DNA from: Symbiodinium natans
Taxonomy: Eukaryota; Sar; Dinophyceae; Suessiales; Symbiodiniaceae
Direction of reading: 5' to 3'
Assembly (NCBI GenBank): GCA_905221605.1
Contig: CAJNDS010002102.1
Span: forward strand, 719,147-783,146
DNA length: 64,000 nucleotides
Program-made: the position numbers and the translations under genes
Notes under the pieces: generated by a model
What the model was told of the DNA's origin: nothing
The model's input: only the letters and a program-made list of their open reading frames with translations
The model's database searches: none
Shown here: positions 9,300-18,835 of the stretch, in pieces
Layout of the letters: each line of letters begins with the position of its first letter
How positions within the stretch are numbered: the first letter of the stretch is position 1

Positions 9300-10020
9300 G
9301 GGCTCATGTCGCTAAGGCCTCAATTTCTGACCGTCTGATGGCCGAAGGTCGTGCAAGAAGCTGGGCAGGGTTGACTTCTCCAAGCTCTGATTGAACCGAG
9401 TGCCACACTTCACAGTCCCGGGCATCCTCGACCCCGAAGCCCTGAACTAAACCCTCAACCCCTATGCCAGCCCTAAATTCCCGAAACCCAAGATCCCACA
9501 CTGATCCGACACTGTATGCCTTCTACGTGACCCCAACGAAATCATAACGCCCCGCTGTGAACACAACAACTAGAGCCCTCAAACCCTAATCTCTGAAGCC
9601 CAGACCCTGAATTTATAGGGTTCTTACGCTTCCGAGGGGGTATGTAACCCAACGTTCTCTAATACTCCCCAATAGTCCCGAAGCTTCCCTAAGGTTCCCT
9701 AGGTTTCTTGATCGCCCAGTAACCACATTATAATAAGATAGCAAAGTGAGAGATTGCGCTATCATGTCGCTTCTGGAGTGTGGAGATCTGTCGCGGGTGG
9801 GGTTTCTAGGTGTTTTGGGCTTCAAAGGGCCTTGCTTGTTTTGCCTACCATGGACACACCATTTCAGCAGGATTTAGGGCTTAGGGCTTTGGGCTTAGGG
9901 TTTGGGTTTAGGGGCCGAAAGATTCACCCTGAACTCGTATGTATGCCTAGCAGCCGCAGACGCAGCTCTGAAAGAGTGTCGCCGGCTCAGCGCGGTGCAG
10001 GGAATTCGAGTTTAGGCTTT
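9300..10020. other. no supported gene
   Basis: Contains an FNIP unit fragment (9,370-9,400), degenerate telomeric sequence, a partial F6 end at 9,707-9,745 and unassigned unique DNA around 9,750-10,010. Short ORFs there did not look coding. Confidence 0.5.
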
Positions 10021-10021
10021 T

Positions 10022-10151
10022 CTTGGAGGTTCATGGTACTCATAACTTTACTTATAACCCACTTATAAGCTCCTTAAGTGCCCTAATATGGTTATAAGTA
10101 CAGTTATAAGTAACAGTTATAATTGGTGAGTAAGTACCATGCACCTCCAAG
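10022..10151. mobile_element. F2 TIR element, best-preserved copy
   Basis: CTTGGAGGTTCATGGTACTC at the left and CCATGCACCTCCAAG at the right. The interior TTATAACCCACTTATAAGC..CCTTAAGTGCCCTAATATGG serves as the uninterrupted reference for other copies. Confidence 0.75.
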
Positions 10152-10374
10152 AAGGGCTTTTTGGGGTCAAAGGTTTAGGGTTTTGGGGTTTAAGAATCAG
10201 GAATAATCAGGATATAGAGTTTATGGTTTCGGGTTTCAGGCTTGTAGGTTTTCAAGCTTGGGGCTGGAGGGTGCAGGGAGTGAAGGTGCTGGACTTGAGC
10301 GATTGAGGCATGAGGGTTTAGGGTTTAGGGTTTAGGGTTTAGGCTTGAGGGTGTGAACTCTTGTAGAACATAGA

Positions 10375-10610
10375 GCGGCGCGGATGTATTGTCCGTAAAC
10401 CTCTACTTGGAGGTTCATGGTACTTTTGACCCAGTTATAACTGTACTTGGAACCCACTTATAAGCCCCTTAAGAACACTAACACAGATGAAATTCGTCAA
10501 CAAGCACGCAAACCCGGTTACCCTGCACAGCACCCTGCAGGAAGGGCCACGCGCGATAGTGGCATTAGGCGTGTGTGGAACATTCGACCTCTCCAAGAAC
10601 CTAAGAAACA
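10375..10610. repeat. diverged copy of the 4,085-4,215 segment, with a partial F2 insertion
   Basis: GCGGATGTATTGTCCG..ACCCTGCACAGCACCCTGCA..GGCATTAGGCGTG parallels 4,085-4,215. A one-ended F2 sequence (10,405-10,478) interrupts it. Confidence 0.5.
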
Positions 10611-10724
10611 CCCTAACCTTGTATTGGTTGGCGGTCTCTTTAAGTAGGGTTTCTGTTTTGTAGGGGGGTTCTCATTAGGGTATCTGGGGACAGATAAAGA
10701 GGCCACCGGCCTTCATAACCTTAA

Positions 10725-10852
10725 CTGGATAGCCCAGGAACCAGATTACAACAAGGGCATTTTTTTTTTTTTTTTTGGGGGGGGGGGGGGGTGGTTACTT
10801 TCTAAGGGAACCTTGAACCACAAAATGGGGAAAGGGCACCACTGGGCTACAA
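10725..10852. mobile_element. F6 TIR element with a T/G homopolymer core
   Basis: CTGGATAGCCCAGGAACC at the left against CACTGGGCTACAAAT at the right, with a run of about 17 T then 16 G in the middle. Fragments of the right end (GGTACCACTGGGCTA) recur at 10,880 and 10,922. 10,853-11,160 is CCCTAAA array and fragments. Confidence 0.6.
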
Positions 10853-11159
10853 ATCCTAAGCCCTAAACCCGGGGTAAGGGTACCACTGGGCTATCAATCC
10901 TAAGCCCTAAACCCTAAACCCTACCACTGGGCTATAGATCCTAAACTCGAACTCTCCACGCGAATAATACCCCTTAAAAGCCATCATGAGAGCCCAGCGG
11001 TGCCCCAGACGATACCCCAAACCCCAAACCCTAAACCCCAAGCTGCTACCCCTAAGCCCTAAACCCTAAACCCTAAACCCTAAACCCTAAACCCTAAACC
11101 CTAAACCCTGAACCCTAAACCCTAAACCTAAACCCTAAACCCTAAGCCCTAAACCCTGC

Positions 11160-11262
11160 TTAAAGGTATCCGAAGTATGGGCCCCTAATATGTATTAGTG
11201 TATATACGGGATATATAACAGGGGACCCAAATTGAGGGCCCATAGTTCGGATCCCCTCGTTT
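11160..11262. mobile_element. F9 TIR element
   Basis: GGTATCCGAAGTATGGGCCC at the left and AGGGCCCATAGTTCGGATCC at the right, near-perfect inverted ends. Relatives at 20,328 and 34,083; part of one at 39,783. Confidence 0.65.
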
Positions 11263-11475
11263 TAGGGTTTAGGGTTTAGGGTTTAGGGTTTAGGGTTTAG
11301 GGGCCTTTTCTTTCTTCGTGGGCGGGGGGGGGGGGGGGGGGAGGTTCCTAGATGGGCCATCAAGGTGCTACTCTGAAGGCCAGGGGTTTAGGGTTTAGGG
11401 TTTAGGGTTTAGGGTTTAGGGTTTAGGGTTTAGGAGGTTGGGGGTTCTACCAAGTCACAGGACGCTTTAAGAGAC

Positions 11476-11559
11476 GGTCCTCGGACTGTCAAAGTAGAAG
11501 AGAGCCCATGCGTCGGTGTGGCTCAGGAAACGCATGGTCAGGTCTCTGAATGGTGGTCC
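11476..11559 (-). CDS. exon-like segment, 28 codons, phase 0-0
   Basis: ATGGCAG|GGA acceptor and GGACC|GTCTCT donor enclose exactly 28 codons reading PPFRDLTMRFLSHTDAWALF then YFDSPRT. Composition is convincing. It lies between two G-strand telomeric arrays. Product unknown. Confidence 0.5.
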
Positions 11560-11651
11560 CTGCCATCGTAGGGTTTAGGGTTTAGGGTTTAGGGTTTAGG
11601 GTTTAGGGTTTAGGGTTTAGGGTTTAGGGTTTAGGGTTTCGGGTTTCGGGT

Positions 11652-12005
11652 GTACCAGGGCACCCTAAAAAGAGAGCAAACATGAGAAAACTGACGGCAC
11701 GGGGGATGTTGGGCAACGGCGCCCGAACCCTCAAGCTTAACTAGGCTTTGGAGTAGACCCTGAAAAAAAAGTATATACTTTTTAGGTATAAGTAGCTATA
11801 ATAGGAACCCAGAACCAAAAAAAGTATTAAAGTATAGTACTCCAAGACCTAGCTCAAGCTTAAATGGGCGGGACTGATTTCCTCGCAGCAGCCATTGTCC
11901 GCTTCATGTGTGTGGGCGTTCACCAGTCGTTGCCGACCTGTCAGCTCAATGCGCAGAAGGGCTCTGGCTGCCACCAAGCCAGAATCTTATGGGTTGCGGG
12001 GGTAA
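11652..12005 (+). CDS. ORF interrupted by an F3 element
   Basis: Left part (11652-11740) reads PGHPKKRANMRKLTARGMLG..ARTLKL. The right part (11853-12005) continues KLKWAGLISSQQPLSASC to TAA. Deleting the F3 element and one copy of its 11-bp duplication restores one continuous frame. With the element present the next in-frame codon is TAG, so it must be spliced out or the gene is broken. Basic protein, function unknown. Confidence 0.5.
11741..11852. mobile_element. F3 element with 11-bp target-site duplication
   Basis: CTAGGCTTTGGAGTAGACC at the left and TACTCCAAGACCTAG at the right. Perfect flanking repeat CTCAAGCTTAA at 11730-11740 and 11853-11863. 112 bp, no coding capacity. Confidence 0.8.
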
Positions 12006-12129
12006 AGTAGACCTGCGGGTGGGGGGGGGGGGGTTTCGAAAATAGGCGTAGTTGCTTGCTTTAAGCATTCCTATAACAAGGGTTATAGTGCTTTGGGGTA
12101 TATTAGGGGTACCCCTGTTCGGGAAATGC

Positions 12130-12303
12130 CCGTATGTCGCCCGTATGTCGTGTATCTGCAGGACTCTTAAGTGAAACCCTGCGCTCACAAGACATCAGGC
12201 TCATCGAGCGCGCAGCATGCAACTCTTCCATAGACAGAAGGTCCTTCACAAAGGCTTCGAGTGTACCTTGTCTCCCCGAAGTACCCTTCAAGCCAACAAA
12301 ATT
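12130..12303 (-). CDS. exon-like segment, about 55 codons
   Basis: Minus frame FVGLKGTSGRQGTLEAFVKD then LLSMEELHAARSMSLMSCER and further to about 12,130. Possible acceptor TTGAAG|GG near 12,283. Upstream is a T18G15 homopolymer junction at 12,327-12,357. The product is not recognised. Confidence 0.45.
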
Positions 12304-12357
12304 CACCCACTCCCCCACCACCACCCCCCCCCCCCCCAAAAAAAAAAAAAAAAACTC

Positions 12358-12578
12358 CGGATGGGACACTGAGGTGGGGTCAGGGCCTAAAGGAGTGTAT
12401 GCTGGGCTTGGGGCCAGCGCAGGCTTCAGTCATGCATGCTGAGTTTACCCTCACCCTCAACTGGCTCCCGCTGACTGTTGTGATGACGTAGTGATGGGAT
12501 ACCGAGGTAGGGTCCACGGCCTAAACGATTGCATTCTGGGTTTGGCGGATGCTTCATTTGACCACGCATGCTGAGTAT
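12358..12578. repeat. two-copy tandem repeat, period about 134 bp
   Basis: GATGGGACACTGAGGTGGGG.. at 12,358 and GATGGGATACCGAGGTAGGG.. at 12,493 are diverged copies, each ending near CATGCTGAGT.TACCC. Confidence 0.7.
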
Positions 12579-12631
12579 ACCCCAAACCCTAAACCCTAAA
12601 CCCTAAAACCCTATACGCCTGTCGGACCTAT

Positions 12632-12702
12632 TAGCTTGAAAAGCCGGGCTGTTTCTGGTCGGCGCGGCTCAGCACAACAGGGTCGTGCTTCCAAAAACTA
12701 AC
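12632..12702 (-). CDS. exon-like segment
   Basis: Minus frame VSFWKHDPVVLSRADQKQPG between a C-strand edge and FSS followed by TAA. Natural composition; unknown product. Confidence 0.4.
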
Positions 12703-12832
12703 TGGGTTTAGGGTTTAGGGTTTAGGATTTATAGGGTTTAAAATGTAAGCATTCTAGTAGTACATCAGGGAATTAGGTACACAATATCACCCCCCACGAT
12801 ATACCCACGTAAAAATTATAAGTCACCCTATA

Positions 12833-12943
12833 GCTCCCGAGTTCCCCAGTAAGAGAGAGTCAGAGCCGGTGGGAGTACCACTGCCAAACACCAGCTCTTC
12901 CACACGACTGGTGGATTTCCCAAAATGAGACGGGTCCTTGTGG
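12833..12943 (-). CDS. exon-like segment
   Basis: Minus frame HKDPSHFGKSTSRVEELVFG then SGTPTGSDSLLLGNSGA, open across the whole unique segment. It starts at a CCCTAAACCCCAC edge. Product unknown. Confidence 0.45.
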
Positions 12944-13053
12944 GGTTTAGGGTTTAGGTGGGTAGAAGATGCCCCGAACTGCGATCATCTTTAGGCTCGA
13001 AACCCCAAAAAAGGGCCCTGAGTTTTTGGGAAAACCTGAAATATTGAGGCATC

Positions 13054-15248
13054 CTACAGCTCGACACGGCACTTTCTTGCCATGACGGTCTTCCTCACGG
13101 GGACAGTGCTGCACTCGTTCGTCTCATACTTCTCCTCATAGGGCTCCTGCTCCGTGTACGGTATCTCGTAGGGCTCCTCGACGCTTTTGTTCTCGAGGTA
13201 GTCCTCCTCCACTTCGACCTGCCTTGGCTGGTTGGTTCTGGGTTCAAGCTCTGCAAGAACATGCTCGAATCGGATCCTCCTAAAGGCTCTGAATTCAACA
13301 GGCTCTCTGCAAAATATGTCCTAATCGAATCCTCCTCAACCCAACAATAGGGGAGAACAAATAAAAACAAGTCCCACAGTCGAGCTAGCTGCCCCTCCTT
13401 CCACTGGGGCGGCTGCTGGTCACAGAGCTCCTGAGCCCGGCGACTCTGTCGCGCCCACAAATCCTCCAAGGCGGAAATGGGAACGCTGCCTTGGCGCATG
13501 AACCATATTATAACAAGGGCACCTTGTTTGGGGTTGGTTACTTTGGGACGTTCCCCCTGCTATCAACAGTCCCTAGTAGGGATTGTGGGGGGGGGTACTA
13601 GAATCCCTATTAAGGACTGTTCATCCAAGGAGGAACATCCCGATGGTTCCTTTCTAAGGGAACTTTGAACCCTAAACCCTAAACCCTAAACCCTAAACCC
13701 TAAGCCCCAAACCCTATAACAGGGTACCACTGGACTACCAAGCTGCGAACACGAGCCAGGGATGCGCGCAAGTCCTCCAAGCACTGCGCGTCCAAGTCCT
13801 CGGCGGGGATCGTGGTTGGGTATCCTACAAAGGATGAGACAGTGTCATACAAGAGTCATAAATATTTAGGGTTTAGGGTTTATGGGCTAGGGTTTAGGGT
13901 TAATATTTAGGGCTCTTGTGATGAACAGCAGTGTTGTCAATGAACGTGGCTTCCCAAGAGCCGCCGAGAGGCGGGGCCATTCCAGAAAACGAGCTCTTCC
14001 AGGCCCTGTTCTTGCATGACATCGCGAAGCAGCTGATTCCTTTTGCCTCCCCTTGGACGTAGGTTTGCTTTGGATGCAATGATGACAGTTCCATGCCTCA
14101 CGTTGGTGCCGAAGGACGTGAAGAGGGCAGACAGCGTCTCGCGCAAGTGCATTGCATCGTTGGCCATGCTGTCAAAAACCAGGAACTTCACGCGGCGAAC
14201 ATCGGCTTCGGCCAGGGCGGTCGCCATCCAGAGACCGATCTCCTCTTCAGTGAATAGAAGCCGGGTGTCCCCATTTCCTATACCGAACTTGCCTAGCAAA
14301 AAATATTTGACTAGCTATTTCTTAAGGAGTATGGTACCCCGAAATATCCCGAAATATTAAAAAACATTTCCAAGTACCCCTAAGTTTCCCGGATTGTCCA
14401 GCACCCAGCCAAGGATCGTCTCCCAAAGCGAAGGCTCATCCGTCATGGACTCACCGCTTCCATCGCCTACCTTCGGGCACGCTGCATCCTTGGCTTTCCT
14501 GAGCTGGCAGACGAAAGTGGATTTCCCTCCCTGGCTGGGCCCGTAGAGAACCAAAGCTTCAGTGCCAGCAGAGGTTTCGTTGAATCGGACATCCGCGTTG
14601 ACACTGCGACTGTTGATTCCACAACGCCGAAGAGATTCCTGGCTTTCCCAGATGATCTGCTGCTTTGCCTCCAGGAGGAATGCTTCCATGGGAAGCAGGT
14701 ACTCCACCATTTGTGTCCGGTTGACGAGCCGTGTGGCTTTCTCATACCTGGTCACGGTCTTCATTCCCTTGTTGAATTTGGTCACGATCCTCAGTTTTGT
14801 CCGTTCCTTGGTGACGGGCCGGCATTGCATCGTGTCCTCAGTCACAGCTTCTGGGACGTCATCGCAGATCGTCTGTGTCCTCCTCCTCCGCCTCCTGCCC
14901 CGTCCGGCCACCACAGGGCCGATCAGCACAAGCGTGAGCAAGATTTGCAACCTCATCATATCTAAGATTTCAGTGTTTCTGGGAAGTGCTTTGAGCTGCT
15001 CGTACTGCGGAAACACGAATGAAGTGTGGTTCGGATACTCGTAACCCTTGAAAAGGACACCAAAATAAGTGTACTTACCAATATTTATCAACCAGGAGAC
15101 TTAAATACTCACCAAGAACAGTACTGCAAACCCTGTTTCACACGCAGTCAACCCTTAACCCTAAACCCCAAAAGAAACAGTACCCAAGAGTGACGCAAAA
15201 GCTTGCCAGAGCACAGCTGTGCAGGACTTCAGGTTCGCGCAGTCGGAC
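13054..15248 (-). CDS. multi-exon P-loop NTPase, signal-peptide-like segment
   Basis: Proposed exons: 15248-15163 (SDCANLKSCTAVLWQAFASL, donor G|GTTTAGGG), 15004-~14379, ~14292-~13940, 13824-13739, 13489-13369 and 13306-13054 (stop TAG). The second exon holds MMRLQILLTLVLIGPVVAG followed by six Arg, resembling a signal peptide or membrane anchor, and the Walker A motif GPSQGGKST at about 14,514-14,545. The next exon has a Walker-B-like strand KFLVFDSM and SKAN, comparable to a GTPase G4 motif. The last exon is acidic and Tyr-rich (VEEPYEIPYTEQEPYEEK). The 62-bp intron 13368-13307 (GT..TTTTGCAG) joins in phase. An AIG1/TRAFAC-like GTPase is possible, but the fold is not certain. Exon 13824-13739 and exon 13489-13369 are separated by an F6 element. 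Exact edges of the 14.3-14.38 kb and 13.83-13.94 kb introns are unresolved. Confidence 0.55.
13490..13741. mobile_element. F6 element inside gene, carrying a nested F1 and a telomeric block
   Basis: Minus-strand left end CTTGGTAGTCCAGTGGTACC, right end ATGCGCCAAG. GCAGC flanks both ends (13742-13746 and 13485-13489). Joining the flanks at one GCAGC copy gives the uninterrupted frame ARVRSVPISALEDLWARQ, so the element entered an exon. Telomeric CCCTAAA units sit at 13,671-13,706. Confidence 0.75.
13543..13644. mobile_element. F1 TIR element nested in F6, 8-bp duplication
   Basis: TTGGGACGTTCCCCCT at the left and AGGAACATCCCGA at the right, flanked by TGGTTACT (13535-13542) and TGGTTCCT (13645-13652). 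Uninterrupted F6 copies read TGGTTACTTTCTAAGGG at this place, which gives a direct empty-site comparison. Confidence 0.8.
15020..15148. mobile_element. F10 introner-like element in gene intron
   Basis: Minus strand GTGTGAAACAGGGTTTGCAG at one end, with TTGGTGAGTATTTAAG and TTGGTAAGTACACTTA repeats and CCACACTTCATTCG at the other end. It parallels 59,930-60,062 and occupies the intron just before the exon acceptor CCGCAG|TACG (15005). Confidence 0.55.
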
Positions 15249-15494
15249 TTAGGGCCACTTGTGGGTCTGTATCGACGGAAAACTTACATGTTTAGGTCTT
15301 AGGGTTTAGGAGAGCTACATGGGTGCCTTATTGGGACCGCTGATATGCCCCTTGTAACCCATAAAAACCAAACCCCCATACTTCAGAATCCTTTAAAGAA
15401 GGTCAGTCCTCAGACGTCGGGGCTCAGGGACCCAGGCTTCAGGCTACTTCAGGTTTACAGGGATGAAGACTCTACTACTTGAGGCTAAGCCCTA

Positions 15495-15620
15495 AACCCT
15501 AAACCCTTAAACCCTTAAACCCTTAAACCCTTAAACCCTTAAACCCTTAAACCCTTAAACCCTTAAACCCTTAAACCCTTACATCCTAAACCCAAAACCC
15601 CTAAACCCTTAAACCCTTAA
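15495..15620. repeat. TTTAAGGG (CCCTTAAA) variant array
   Basis: About eleven consecutive 8-bp CCCTTAAA units, one base longer than the telomeric unit, then normal units. 15,250-15,490 shows no gene; it holds an F9-like fragment near 15,370. Confidence 0.8.
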
Positions 15621-15630
15621 GCCCTAAACC

Positions 15631-15725
15631 CTGCTTCAGAGACATCGACTCCAAGGCGTCGCAACTGGCACCCCCCCTGGCCTGTACATCAGGACCCGCG
15701 CTGGGACCTCGGCTGCGTTCGGGCT
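15631..15725. CDS. exon-like segment, strand undetermined
   Basis: Open on both strands: plus FRDIDSKASQLAPPLACTSG, minus NAAEVPARVLMYRPGGVPVA. GC-rich unique DNA between telomeric blocks. 15,730-16,270 is degenerate telomeric sequence without a supported gene. Confidence 0.3.
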
Positions 15726-16274
15726 TTGTGTTTGGGGCTTGCGGTGTAGGGCTCAACCCTAAGCCCTAAGCCCTAAGCCCTAAACCCTAAACCCTAAACC
15801 CAAAACCCAAAACCCAAAACCCTAAACCCCATCCTAAAACCTGGCTGCATCAACCCCTACGCCCTAAGCTTCATCCCAAATTCCGTGTAAAGGTCCTACA
15901 ACCCTAAATTCCTGACAGCTGTCCGACATCTAGGAGCTAAGTGCCGCGGAAAGTCCTGCACAATGGGAGCTCTGGACGGTTTGTCGAGAACGCACATATT
16001 AACCTGAAAGCCCTAATGAAACAAGTCTAGAAGCCAAATGCGAAATGCCTGTAAGCCCTACCTTCTGAACACAAACCCGTGAAAACACCTCAAAGCACGC
16101 AACAACATACTAATACTTTTACTAACCGTTACTAACCTACCCCAAGCTTCCAGTCACTACAACCCTCCAGAGAGAAAGGACCAAGTCCCGCTAAAACGCC
16201 GATCTGGCTTGGCTTGGGTTGGGCTTTAGGTTCAGGGATGAAGGGTTTTGGGTTTAAGGATATAAACCCTAAAA

Positions 16275-16376
16275 GTGAAGCTAAAGTGAAGTCCGCGGAC
16301 CTCGAACTCCTCCTGCTGGAGGGACTGCGCGGAACAGCGGAAGGCGACAAAGACGTCCACCGAAGCCACCTTGGCA
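16275..16376 (-). CDS. exon-like segment
   Basis: Acceptor CTGCCAAG|G then KVASVDVFVAFRCSAQSLQQ and EEFEVRGLHF, open into the degenerate array. The plus strand is also open (SADLELLLLEGLRGTAEG) but the minus edge is better. Product unknown. Confidence 0.45.
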
Positions 16377-16579
16377 GGTTTTGGTGATTAGTGTTTAGGG
16401 GTTTGGGTTTAGGGTCTTGGGGGTTTGGGAGATTTTGGGGTTGGAGGGGCTTTAGGGGTTTAGGGGGAGGGAATTAGGTGTTCAGGCTTTGGCAATGTTG
16501 TGGTCTAGTCGTTTGTTGCTTTAGGGGTTTATAGGACTTGGGTTTAGGGGCTCTAGGGGTCTTGGAGGTTGAGGTAGTC

Positions 16580-16611
16580 GGTGCACACGGCCCATGGTGG
16601 CCGTGTGCACC
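16580..16611. other. perfect 13-bp inverted repeat (hairpin)
   Basis: GGTGCACACGGCC, loop CATGGT, then GGCCGTGTGCACC. It is isolated in degenerate G-strand telomeric sequence (16,380-16,985) with no gene adjacent. Confidence 0.8.
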
Positions 16612-16993
16612 AAGAGTAGTTTGTTGCTTTGCGAATTTGGGGTTTAGAGGTTTCAGGGTTTGGGCACTTAGGGATTTTCAGGGTTGACTTTGTAGGGTTT
16701 AGGCTCTATGGCTTAGGGCTTTAGGGTTAGAAGCAGATTCTGGTTTGACAATCAGGTTGACCCACCACCTTCACCAACGTTGAATTAAGGCCCACAGGTA
16801 CCTTGCATTTAAGGTTTAGGGTTTAGGGGTTTAGGGGTTTAGGGGCTTAGGGGTTTAATGTTTAGGGGTTTAGGGTTTTGGGGGTTTCGCAGGCTTGGTT
16901 TAGGGTTTGGGGTTTAGGGTTTTAGGGGCTTAGGGTCTTAGGGTTTAGGGATTTAGGGCTTACGGCTTAGGGGTTCGGGATGTGCGGTAGCTA

Positions 16994-17086
16994 CTTGGAG
17001 GGTCATGGGTTCATGGGTTCTGATAACCACACTGCATTTGCAACCTACTTAGATCTTTGCGGCTATTAGTACCCCGAACCTCCAAG
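16994..17086. mobile_element. F2 TIR element, diverged
   Basis: CTTGGAGGGTCATGGGTTCA at the left and CCCCGAACCTCCAAG at the right. Confidence 0.6.
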
Positions 17087-17187
17087 CAAGGTGTATAGAA
17101 TTAAGGTCTATAGGGTTTCGGGGTTTCGGGGTTTAGGGAGTCCATGACCTTGCACCGCTCTGCAAGGTGTAGGTCTTAGGAAAATGT

Positions 17188-17300
17188 ACCAAGGATGGCC
17201 CCTAAAACCTTCTGACAAAAACATATTCCTATACATGATCCTCTTAAACCCGATAAGAAGGGAACCAATAACATATCCTAGGGGACTACCTAGGTACCTG
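17188..17300. mobile_element. F7 dispersed element
   Basis: GATGGCCCCTAAAACCTTCT..TATTCCTATACATGATCCTC..AAGAAGGGAA is shared with 56,570-56,675 and 58,646-58,755; a fragment is at 57,366. Ends are less clear than in F1-F6. Confidence 0.55.
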
Positions 17301-17448
17301 AGGGTTGTAGCGTTTAGGGTTTATGCCTTAAGAACCCCACAACTCACTTTTTTGTAGGATCTGTATTAAAACCCCCTTTTCGGAATCTCAGGCGTCCTAC
17401 AAACATGTAGGTTGTGGGGTCTTGAGGTAGGTTTAGGGTTTCGGGGGC

Positions 17449-17545
17449 AACGGTTTTGCGGCTCGGGCAAGGAGTTCTTGCAAGCATGTCATGGATGTCA
17501 GCTTGGAGCACCTTTCAACCATGCCCCCCGCGTTGGATAACCTCA
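17449..17545 (-). CDS. exon-like segment
   Basis: Minus frame LSNAGGMVERCSKLTSMTCL then QELLARAAKPLPP after TTGAG|G. The plus strand is also open (GFAARARSSCKHVMDVSLEH), so the strand is provisional. Confidence 0.35.
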
Positions 17546-17821
17546 ACCCTATACCCTAAACCCTACACCCTAAACCCTACAACCAAAACCTAATACCCTG
17601 AACCTGAACCCTAAACCCTCGGCTGCCGTTCGCATGCGAGGGTTCCTAAACCCAGACTCCAAACTCCAAACCCGAACTCCTGCACACCAAGCCAAGCTCC
17701 AGAAACCCTAAACTTCACCCTAAGCCCTAAACCCTAAAACCTGAACCCTAAGCCCTGAACCCTGAGCCCTAAGCCCTGAGCCCTAAGCCCAGAACCTTGA
17801 ACCCTAAGCCCTAAGCCCTAA

Positions 17822-17874
17822 GTGTTGCGACCAGGGTGCGGAGCCCTCGCCGTCCGTGCGGTGCACGGTGTAGC
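17822..17874 (-). CDS. short exon-like segment
   Basis: Acceptor CCTATGAG|G then GYTVHRTDGEGSAPWSQHLG, running into GGGCTTAGGG telomeric variants. Confidence 0.4.
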
Positions 17875-17935
17875 CTCATAGGGAAGTTTAGGTTTCAGAC
17901 CCTATAGGGCCTCGGGGAGCCTAGGGCCTAAAGGG

Positions 17936-18004
17936 AGGGTTTAGGGTTTAGGGTTTAGGGTTTAGGGTTTAGGGTTTAGGGTTTAGGGTTTAGGGTTTAG
18001 GGTT
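17936..18004. repeat. interstitial TTTAGGG array
   Basis: About nine perfect units. 18,005-18,400 is degenerate and shows no gene. Confidence 0.85.
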
Positions 18005-18404
18005 TCTGGATCGGAGGCTTCTTGGGGTTTTGGGCTTCAAGGGTGCAACAAGGGTTCAAGGCTGTAGGTTGGGCTAGGGTTGGGCTAGGGCTGCAGGGGC
18101 CCAAGGTTCAGCAGGCTGTTTTACGGCTTTGTTCGGGTCTTTCGGGGTTCTGAGTTGCTTTTTGGGTTTAGAGAAAAACCCTGGAGAAAAAAAACTAAAA
18201 CCTAGGACCAGAACGCTCTCGTGGGGCCCTACAGTTCTTTCCTTGTAGATAACGACCCATCGCCCCCTGAAAAACTCCGGGTTTAGGACCCTGATGCCTC
18301 CAAGTAGCCGCTAATTTCAGGTACCCGGAATCAAATTCGTTGAGCTATCCTGAGGCGAAGTACCCAAAACCCAAAACCCAAAACCCTACTCCAGGGCACA
18401 AGTC

Positions 18405-18509
18405 AAAGGGGTACTGGGGACCCCTCAAGCAACTGCACACTGCCAGGTGGCGTGTGTGCGCACGGCCTAAGACCATGCCGCCCGTGATGGCAGCCTCTTT
18501 CAGAGGCAC
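18405..18509 (-). CDS. exon-like segment next to an F5 element
   Basis: Acceptor CTGAAAGAG|G, then AAITGGMVLGRAHTRHLAVC and SCLRGPQYPFD. The acceptor lies at the edge of the F5 element at 18,500. Confidence 0.45.
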
Positions 18510-18695
18510 CCCTAGAAGGGACCCTTAATCACGGGTTTAGGGTCTAGGGTCTAGGGTCTAGGGTCTAGGGTTTAGGGTGTAGGGTTTAGGGTTTAGGTCC
18601 TTAATCCTATTCCCCTATATACCCCCTATAAAAACCTCATATAGCCCGTATACCTAAAGAAGTGTCCCTCCTGTATAGTCCCTTGAATGTCATGC
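18500..18695. mobile_element. F5 element opened by a telomeric block with an 8-bp duplication
   Basis: Compared with the copy at 4,424, a TCTAGGG/TTTAGGG block (18,533-18,598) interrupts it. CCTTAATC stands on both sides (18523-18530, 18599-18606). Confidence 0.65.
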
Positions 18696-18835
18696 AAGAA
18701 GCCCCGGAACAGATGTAAGGTTTTATAGGGTTTAGGGTTGAGGGGCCCGAAAACCGAGCAACACCCTGTTGTCACAGAATGCCTGAACCCTAAGCCCTTC
18801 ATTTCAGGGCTTAGGAGGTTATCTACGCTTATCTG

